This document shows positions 7,151-10,886 of a stretch of 10,886 nt of DNA, piece by piece. The position numbers and the translations under genes were made by a program. The stretch lies in the NCBI GenBank assembly GCA_007280315.1, contig QYQC01000169.1:1-10886 (forward strand). The letters run 5' to 3'. Numbering within the stretch: position 1 is the first letter of the stretch; each line of letters opens with the position of its first letter. The DNA comes from Betaproteobacteria bacterium (lineage in GTDB: Bacteria > Pseudomonadota > Gammaproteobacteria > Burkholderiales > SG8-39). The notes under the pieces are model-generated. The model was given only the letters and a program-made list of their open reading frames with translations. It was not told the origin of the DNA and ran no database searches.

Positions 7151-7269
7151 CGGACGGGGGGTTCGATAGGACACGAGGCCTGAACTGCTTCAGGCCTCGC
7201 GCCTTGAGAACGGCGAGCGCCTGCAGGCGCGAGCGCGGCCTGCAAGGCCGATTCCCCCCGCCTCCACCA
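7151..7269 (+). repeat. ssrA 3'-end direct repeat, copy 2, interrupted in the T-loop
   Basis: The left part (7151-7167) is CGGACGGGGGGTTCGAT. The right part (7253-7269) is TCCCCCCGCCTCCACCA. Joined, they give a 34-nt copy of the ssrA terminus with a canonical TTCGATT T-loop, matching copy 1 except for one inserted G and one A-to-G change. Between them lie 81 bp plus a second CGAT. No tRNA or tmRNA body precedes this copy: upstream is a short inverted repeat CGTCCG-GTA-CGGACG (7142-7156), not a D-arm or anticodon arm. It is therefore best read as a duplicated integration-site end, not as an RNA gene. Confidence 0.8.
7168..7248. mobile_element. 81-bp hairpin-rich insert flanked by CGAT
   Basis: The segment splits the duplicated ssrA end and is flanked by CGAT on both sides (7164-7167 and 7249-7252), as a 4-bp target duplication would look. 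It consists of two palindromic units. The first is a perfect 11-bp hairpin, CGAGGCCTGAA (7174-7184), loop CTGC, TTCAGGCCTCG (7189-7199). The second is bounded by GCCTTG (7201-7206) and CAAGGC (7243-7248) and centred on the self-complementary GCGCCTGCAGGCGC (7217-7230), with GCGAGCGC occurring twice (7213-7220 and 7229-7236). It encodes nothing. The form recalls REP/BIME-like or non-autonomous palindromic elements; I do not recognise a named family, and there are no clear terminal inverted repeats over the whole segment. Confidence 0.6.
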
Positions 7270-7398
7270 AACGGCGACCCTCTCTTTAATCGAAGGACCT
7301 ACTGGTAATCCTATGACCCATACGGAAATTCGTTAATATCGCGGCTTCGCGGTTTCGCTTGCTGCGCCCGCTCGTGCCCTGATTTCTGGAGACGCAAG

Positions 7399-8235
7399 AT
7401 GTTTACCAATATCGTTTCGCACCGAGCTGTGGCCTTGCTCTGCCTGGCAGTTTTCTCCATCGCCGCATTCGCGCAGGGAGCCGATAAACCGTTTGTGCCC
7501 AGGGCCGGAATGCCGGCCAGGGACGTGGCCCGGCTACCCGCGGAACCAGTCATGGTGAATAAAATGCTGGAACTTGCAAAAGCCGGTCCCGGTGACGTGG
7601 TAGTTGATTTGGGTTCGGGAGACGGGCGCATGGTAATCAGTGCCGCCAGGCACGGTGCGCGCGGCATCGGTGTCGAACTCAATCCGGATCTGGTTAAATT
7701 ATCGCGCAGCACCGCGGAGAAAGAGGGTGTTGCCGCTCGCACCCGTTTCGTCACGCAGGATATGTACGATTTCGATCTCAATCAGGCCAGCGTGATTACA
7801 CTTTTCCTCGATACCAAGATCAACATGAGGTTGCGCCCCCGCATTCTCAATCTCAAACCCGGCACGCGCGTCATCAGCAATACCTTCACCATGGAAGACT
7901 GGCGGCACGACGACACAATCCGTGACGAGACTAAATCCAGCTGCATCCTCAACTGCGTCGCCTTTCTGTGGGTGGTGCCAGCCAAGGTGGCCGGAACCTG
8001 GCAACTGCCCCAGGGCGAACTCAAGCTGGAGCAGCGTTTCCAAATGCTCACCGGCAACATGAATGCGGGCGGCAGGTCGGTACCGGTCGCCGGACGCATC
8101 CGCGGCGATCAAATCACGATTGCCGCCGCGGATACCGTGGAATTCACCGGCCGCGTCGCCGGCACGGAAATGGGTGGCACCATCAAAATCAATGGCGTCC
8201 CGCACGGTTGGCGCGCGGTTCGCATCGGCAAGTGA
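7399..8235 (+). CDS. Exported SAM-dependent methyltransferase-fold protein with C-terminal beta domain
   Basis: The 278-residue product has a clear signal peptide (1-25, hydrophobic VALLCLAVFSIAAFA before QGADKP). A class I methyltransferase fold follows: motif I VVDLGSGDGRMVISAAR (68-84), acidic GVELNPDLV (91-99) with Glu93 for ribose binding, a motif II-like TQDMYDFDL (119-127), and LKPGTRVISNTFTMEDW (152-168). The LGSGDGR...GVELNP pattern and the later strands resemble the FAM173/ATP-synthase-c-subunit lysine methyltransferase group. From about residue 195 a separate beta-rich part begins (VAGTWQLPQGELKLEQRF...GWRAVRIGK), rich in Gly and alternating polar and hydrophobic residues. Substrate unknown; export is odd because SAM is cytoplasmic. 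The start has a good ribosome site (GGAG, 7388-7391). The 129 bp upstream back to the repeat show an AT-rich TAATAT (7334-7339) but no convincing complete promoter. It converges with the next gene. Confidence 0.8.
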   Translation: MFTNIVSHRAVALLCLAVFSIAAFAQGADKPFVPRAGMPARDVARLPAEPVMVNKMLELAKAGPGDVVVDLGSGDGRMVISAARHGARGIGVELNPDLVKLSRSTAEKEGVAARTRFVTQDMYDFDLNQASVITLFLDTKINMRLRPRILNLKPGTRVISNTFTMEDWRHDDTIRDETKSSCILNCVAFLWVVPAKVAGTWQLPQGELKLEQRFQMLTGNMNAGGRSVPVAGRIRGDQITIAAADTVEFTGRVAGTEMGGTIKINGVPHGWRAVRIGK

Positions 8236-8299
8236 TGTCGGCTTGCAGCACCGGCAGGAATGCAAGGACCGCCTTGACATCGATCACCGTGATTTCATT

Positions 8300-8695
8300 T
8301 CAGCCCGGCCCCTCAGGCTCACGCGCGCCGCCGCGCTCTGGCGGCGCATCTGGCGGCAGCGAGTTGGCGAAAACATAGATTCCCAGCGCCAGCAGCGCGC
8401 TGATCCAGGCCACGGTCCGGGCGAGCTTCTTTCCCTGCCACAAATCCCCGAACCAGCGGTTGAAATCGTCGAACACCAGGGCCGCCTTGCCGCCGAAGCG
8501 CTGCACTTCGCGCCGGTAGGTTTTGGAATCACGAGTAGAAAGCGGATAGACGGTTCCGTTTACAATCACGTAGCCGAGGGAGTCGTCAGGGGTATCTTCG
8601 GCGAACAGATGAATCAGCATCGCGCTGCACAGTCCGACCAACAGAATGGCGAGACAGCTGCGTTGCAGGCGCTTCTTCAACTGGGCATTGGTCAT
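8300..8695 (-). CDS. Small two-helix membrane protein of unknown function
   Basis: This 131-residue protein has a positively charged start (MTNAQLKKRLQR), a first transmembrane helix at about 13-31 (CLAILLVGLCSAMLIHLF), a hydrophilic central part (32-90) with YVIVNGTVYPLSTRDSKTY and an aromatic stretch ALVFDDFNRWFGDLWQGKK, a second helix at about 92-111 (ARTVAWISALLALGIYVFA), and a Pro/Gly/Glu-rich tail. Either the central part or both ends face the periplasm; Lys/Arg at the N-terminus favours the central part outside. I do not recognise the family. The ATG at 8695 was preferred over an upstream TTG at 8722 because it precedes the charged leader; the ribosome site is weak (GAGG about 12 nt upstream). 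It is divergent to the SDR gene and convergent with the methyltransferase gene, with 64 nt between the stops and no obvious terminator. Confidence 0.75.
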   Translation of the reverse strand: MTNAQLKKRLQRSCLAILLVGLCSAMLIHLFAEDTPDDSLGYVIVNGTVYPLSTRDSKTYRREVQRFGGKAALVFDDFNRWFGDLWQGKKLARTVAWISALLALGIYVFANSLPPDAPPERGGAREPEGPG

Positions 8696-8715
8696 TTGCG
8701 TACTATGCCTCAAGT

Positions 8716-8732
8716 CGCGCAATCGTTGCGCG
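8716..8732. promoter_or_regulatory. Perfect inverted repeat in the divergent promoter region
   Basis: CGCGCAA-TCG-TTGCGCG is a 7-bp perfect inverted repeat lying 20 bp upstream of the minus-strand membrane protein start and about 105 bp upstream of the SDR start. Its placement between divergent genes fits an operator for a dimeric regulator, but no regulator gene is in the window. Confidence 0.35.
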
Positions 8733-8785
8733 CCGCTGCGGTTTGCCTGGGCGTGCTACATGCGATTACACTCCTTTGCGGCAGC

Positions 8786-8803
8786 GGCGCGGATAGTCGC
8801 GCC
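8786..8803. promoter_or_regulatory. Second inverted repeat upstream of the SDR gene
   Basis: GGCGCG-GATAGT-CGCGCC (6-6-6) lies 34 bp upstream of the SDR start. The central GATAGT resembles a -10 box, and TTACAC (8767-8772) lies 19 bp further upstream as a weak -35, so the repeat would overlap the promoter, a typical place for a repressor. The half-sites are GC-rich and could occur by chance in this genome. Confidence 0.3.
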
Positions 8804-8837
8804 ACAATCATTCGACTGATGGATTGAGGAAACAACC

Positions 8838-9629
8838 ATGACAACCCGGTCAGTGGCAGTCGTCACCGGCGGAGCCAGCGGGATCGGCGCCGCTACGGCG
8901 CGCTTGTTCTCATCGCGCGGCTACGCGATTGCAATACTCGACTTGAACCGGGAGCGCGGCGAGAAGCTGGCCGCTGATCTGACAACGGGCAACGGCGTCG
9001 CGCGGTTCTATTCCTGCGACGTCGCCGATGCCGGTGCTGTTGATGCCGCGGCAGCGCGCGTCGAGGCAGATCTTGGCCCCGCCGATGTACTCGTCACTTC
9101 AGCGGGCCTCATTCCGAATTCGGAGTCCATCATGGACATGGACATGGAGGCGCATGATCGCATGTGGCAAGTCAACTATAACGGCACCATCCATGCCTGC
9201 CGCGCCTTTGGCCGCCAGATGATCGCGCGCAAGCGCGGCGCCATCGTGACCTTGGGTTCGATCAACAGCCGTCTGCCCTTGCCCCTGCCCGCCTACAATC
9301 CCGGCAAAGTCGCAATTGCCCGGCTGACGCAGCTGCTCGCGGTCGAACTCGGGCGCCACGGCATTCGCGTCAACAGCGTCGGCCCGACCTATGTCATGAC
9401 CGAGACGCTGCAGAGCCGAGTGGACGCTGGCTTGCGTGACCTGAAGAAGATCATGTCGGTGCACGCTCTCGATACCTTGCCAAGTCCAGAGGACATCGCC
9501 CTGGCAATCGGATTCCTGTGCTCGGCTGAAGCCAGGACGATCACCGGAATTCTGCTTCCCGTCGATTCGGGGTGGCTCGCCGGCGTGAGCTACAAGACAT
9601 ACGCCGGCGGCGTGCCGTGGAAGGAATGA
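8838..9629 (+). CDS. SDR-family NAD(P)-dependent oxidoreductase
   Basis: This 263-residue classical short-chain dehydrogenase/reductase has a Rossmann fold with TGGASGIG (10-17), Asp35 at the end of strand 2 (ILDLN), which favours NAD(H) over NADP(H), and CDVAD (60-64). The usual NAG motif is changed to SAG (TSAGLIP). The catalytic tetrad is complete: Asn113, Ser141, Tyr153 and Lys157 (AYNPGK). RVNSVGPTYVMTET and GILLPVDSGW are the usual C-terminal elements; the last ~18 residues (VSYKTYAGGVPWKE) are not a standard end and may shape the substrate pocket. Substrate unknown; relatives act on sugars, hydroxy acids or aromatic alcohols. The ribosome site GAGGA (8826-8830) supports the start. The next gene follows by 63 nt on the same strand, so they probably form a unit. 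Confidence 0.9.
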   Translation: MTTRSVAVVTGGASGIGAATARLFSSRGYAIAILDLNRERGEKLAADLTTGNGVARFYSCDVADAGAVDAAAARVEADLGPADVLVTSAGLIPNSESIMDMDMEAHDRMWQVNYNGTIHACRAFGRQMIARKRGAIVTLGSINSRLPLPLPAYNPGKVAIARLTQLLAVELGRHGIRVNSVGPTYVMTETLQSRVDAGLRDLKKIMSVHALDTLPSPEDIALAIGFLCSAEARTITGILLPVDSGWLAGVSYKTYAGGVPWKE

Positions 9630-9647
9630 AACCGCCGGACGGTTTCA
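9627..9647 (+). other. Hairpin at the SDR stop codon
   Basis: TGAAACCG (9627-9634), loop CCGGA and CGGTTTCA (9640-9647) form a perfect 8-bp stem that includes the SDR stop codon. No T-run follows, so it is not a standard terminator; it could stabilise the upstream part of a shared transcript or reduce downstream expression. Confidence 0.45.
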
Positions 9648-9692
9648 CGCCTGGCGCTGAAAAATATTCCCCTCAACTTTAGGAACGGAATC

Positions 9693-10577
9693 ATGGCACA
9701 ACCCATCAGCATTCAATTCACCCGCTTCTCCGCTTTTTACTCGCCGCTCATCGCCACCATCGCCGGCGGATTTCTCAAGGAAGAAGGCCTGGAGGCAACG
9801 CACTCGATCGCGCCGGTGGGTAAGTCTGCGATCGCCGGATTGCTCGATGGCAGCGTGCAGGTGGCGCAGTCGGCGCCATCGCAGGGATTCACGCCGCTGG
9901 AAAAAGGCCTGCAACCGCCGGCGATGCATTTCGCCCAGGTCAACGAAAAGGACGGTTTTTTTATCACTGCGCGCAGGCCGGATCCCGACTTCACCTGGGA
10001 CAAGCTCAAGTCGGGCACGATACTGGTCGATCATGGAGCGCAGCCGCTCGCCATGTTCCGCTATGCGTGCTTCAAGAACGGAGTCGATTGGAGATCGCTG
10101 TCGATCGTCGACGCCGGAATGGACAAGATGGACCAGGCGTTTCGCGACGGCAGCGGCGACTACATCCACCAGCAGGGGCCGGCACCGCAGCAACTCGAAC
10201 ACGATGGCGTCGGCCATGTAGTCGCTTCCCTGGCCGATGCGATCGGCCCGCTGGCGTTTTCGAGCCTGGCGGCGACGCGCGAGTGGCTCGCCACCGATGC
10301 TGCGAAGCGCTTCACCCGCGCCTACCGCAAGGCGCGCGCCTGGCTGATCGCCACGCCCGCGGCGAAAGTCGCCGAGGTCGAGGCAGCGTTTTTTCCCGCG
10401 ATCGACCGCGCTGTTCTGACGCAGACCATTGCGACCTACCAGAAGCTCGGAAACTGGACGCCGCACGTGGAAATCACGCGCCCCGCGTTCGAGGTGACGC
10501 TGGACGTGTTCGAATACGCGGGTCTGATCACCAAGCGCCACCGCTACGACGACGTGATCGCGCAACCGCCCGCCTGA
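9693..10577 (+). CDS. Periplasmic-binding-protein-fold (NMT1/THI5-like) protein without signal peptide
   Basis: The 294-residue product resembles SsuA/THI5/NMT1-type substrate-binding proteins. The N-terminus ISIQFTRFSAFYSPLIATIAGGFLKEEGLEA matches the usual first strand and helix after the signal, followed by GKSAIAGLLDGSVQVAQSAPSQ (the typical ligand-loop region) and TWDKLKSGTILVDHGAQPLAMFRYA, where the second lobe begins. Unlike transport binding proteins it starts directly at the mature fold, with no hydrophobic leader and no lipobox. The ribosome site (AGGAACGG, about 7 nt upstream) fits this ATG, and no in-frame extension encodes a signal peptide. No permease or ATPase gene is in view. 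It may be a cytoplasmic ligand-binding protein, or an enzyme with this fold, as MqnA/MqnD and 4,5-dihydroxyphthalate decarboxylase are. It probably shares a transcript with the SDR. Confidence 0.75.
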   Translation: MAQPISIQFTRFSAFYSPLIATIAGGFLKEEGLEATHSIAPVGKSAIAGLLDGSVQVAQSAPSQGFTPLEKGLQPPAMHFAQVNEKDGFFITARRPDPDFTWDKLKSGTILVDHGAQPLAMFRYACFKNGVDWRSLSIVDAGMDKMDQAFRDGSGDYIHQQGPAPQQLEHDGVGHVVASLADAIGPLAFSSLAATREWLATDAAKRFTRAYRKARAWLIATPAAKVAEVEAAFFPAIDRAVLTQTIATYQKLGNWTPHVEITRPAFEVTLDVFEYAGLITKRHRYDDVIAQPPA

Positions 10578-10613
10578 AGCCGACAAGTCTCAGGAAATTA
10601 TTTCACAGCTGAC

Positions 10614-10689
10614 TGTCATTCCGAGGCCAGCGGCCGAGGAATCTGCTGTTCGATTTGAAAGCAGATCCTTCGCTTCGCTCAGGATGACA
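10614..10689. repeat. 76-bp MITE-like imperfect palindrome
   Basis: The segment begins TGTCATTCCGAG and ends CTCAGGATGACA; the ends are inverted repeats, and the arms continue through GAGGAATCTGC (10639-10649 region) and GCAGATCCTTCGCTTCG, separated by an A/T-rich loop. The arms have a few mismatches. From memory, repeats of this type (TGTCATTCCGAG...GAGGAATCTGC) are scattered between genes in many bacterial genomes, usually between convergent genes, as here. It could also work as a weak terminator for both neighbours. Confidence 0.75.
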
Positions 10690-10741
10690 TTGGCAATGGG
10701 TTTTACTTTGCAACCGGTTCCAAGCGGCGCCGGCAACGGGC

Positions 10742-10886
10742 TCAAGGCACGTCGACGATATCGCCTTCCGGTCCCTCATGGTTCGGATGCTGTCGGTGCG
10801 CCGGCTGCACCGGCTCGCCGCCGCCCGGCACCCATCGGGAGGGAAATTCGATCACGGCTTTGCCGAAGTTGTCCTTGAGGGCCCCC
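10742..10886 (-). CDS. Unidentified protein, C-terminal 47 residues (cut by window edge)
   Basis: A minus-strand frame is open from the window end to a TGA (complement of 10742-10744), encoding 47 residues that include FGKAVIEFPSRWVPGGG and end EGPEGDIVDVP. Codon third positions are mostly G or C, as in the neighbouring genes, which argues for real coding; the opposite-strand frame is less convincing. The Pro/His/Gly-rich tail (EPVQPAHRQHPNHEGPEGD) looks like a flexible C-terminus. I do not recognise the family from this piece. It converges with the binding-protein gene across the MITE-like repeat. Confidence 0.6.
   Translation of the reverse strand, partial: GALKDNFGKAVIEFPSRWVPGGGEPVQPAHRQHPNHEGPEGDIVDVP

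Noticed and set aside
7051..7245. Minus-strand frame covering the end of ssrA and the repeat region
   Set aside because: It overlaps the tmRNA T-arm and the palindromic insert; low-complexity product without a ribosome site.
7168..7248. CRISPR-like or tandem repeat array
   Set aside because: The repeats are inverted hairpins, with only one short direct repeat (8 bp, two copies); there are no regular spacers and no cas genes.
7151..7269. A second tRNA or tmRNA gene ending in CCA
   Set aside because: Only the T-arm and the acceptor 3' strand are present; no matching 5' acceptor strand, D-arm or anticodon arm lies upstream, and the T-loop is interrupted.
8283..8293. ATCAC-C-GTGAT palindrome between convergent genes as a terminator
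   Set aside because: Only five base pairs with a one-base loop and no T-run; too weak to call.
9645..10586. Minus-strand frame opposite the binding-protein gene
   Set aside because: Arg/His-rich shadow; the plus-strand frame has a ribosome site and family-like motifs.

Overview
The window looks like chromosomal DNA of a GC-rich betaproteobacterium, probably from the Burkholderiales or Nitrosomonadales. Three things support this: the order serC-gyrA // mtaD-ompA-ubiG-HAD phosphatase, an OmpA with the CWRTGYWTPAMA...ECDPD segment I associate with betaproteobacterial OmpA proteins, and a one-piece tmRNA whose tag reads ANDERFALAA, a tag type I associate with this class.

Left part (1-6590), conserved housekeeping. 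On the minus strand, gyrA (DNA gyrase subunit A) is followed by the 5' end of serC (phosphoserine aminotransferase). A promoter-like sequence and a terminator-like hairpin lie in the gyrA leader. Divergently, on the plus strand, come an MTA/SAH deaminase (mtaD), an OmpA-family outer membrane protein with a Pro/Ala linker and a strong terminator behind it, ubiG (ubiquinone O-methyltransferase), and an overlapping HAD phosphatase of the Gph/MupP type. MTA/SAH clearance, SAM-dependent quinone methylation and sugar-phosphate cleavage thus sit together. From memory, Pseudomonas has a related neighbourhood (gyrA, mtnA, MTA deaminase, ubiG, mupP).

Middle part (6591-7398), the most unusual stretch. 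It holds a complete ssrA gene (tmRNA, 362 nt, CCA encoded), followed directly by an 18-bp terminator hairpin. About 80 bp after the CCA the last 33 nt of ssrA recur (one substitution and one extra G), as expected of an integration scar. This second copy is split inside its T-loop by an 81-bp hairpin-rich segment flanked by a CGAT duplication, so it looks like a small palindromic element nested in an old attachment site.

Right part (7399-10886), accessory-looking. It carries an exported SAM-methyltransferase-fold protein with an extra C-terminal domain (+), a convergent two-helix membrane protein of unknown function (-), then a likely two-gene unit of an SDR oxidoreductase and a periplasmic-binding-protein-fold protein without a signal peptide (+). 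A 76-bp MITE-like inverted repeat and the 3' end of an unidentified minus-strand gene close the window. I found no CRISPR array, toxin-antitoxin pair, transposase or integrase.
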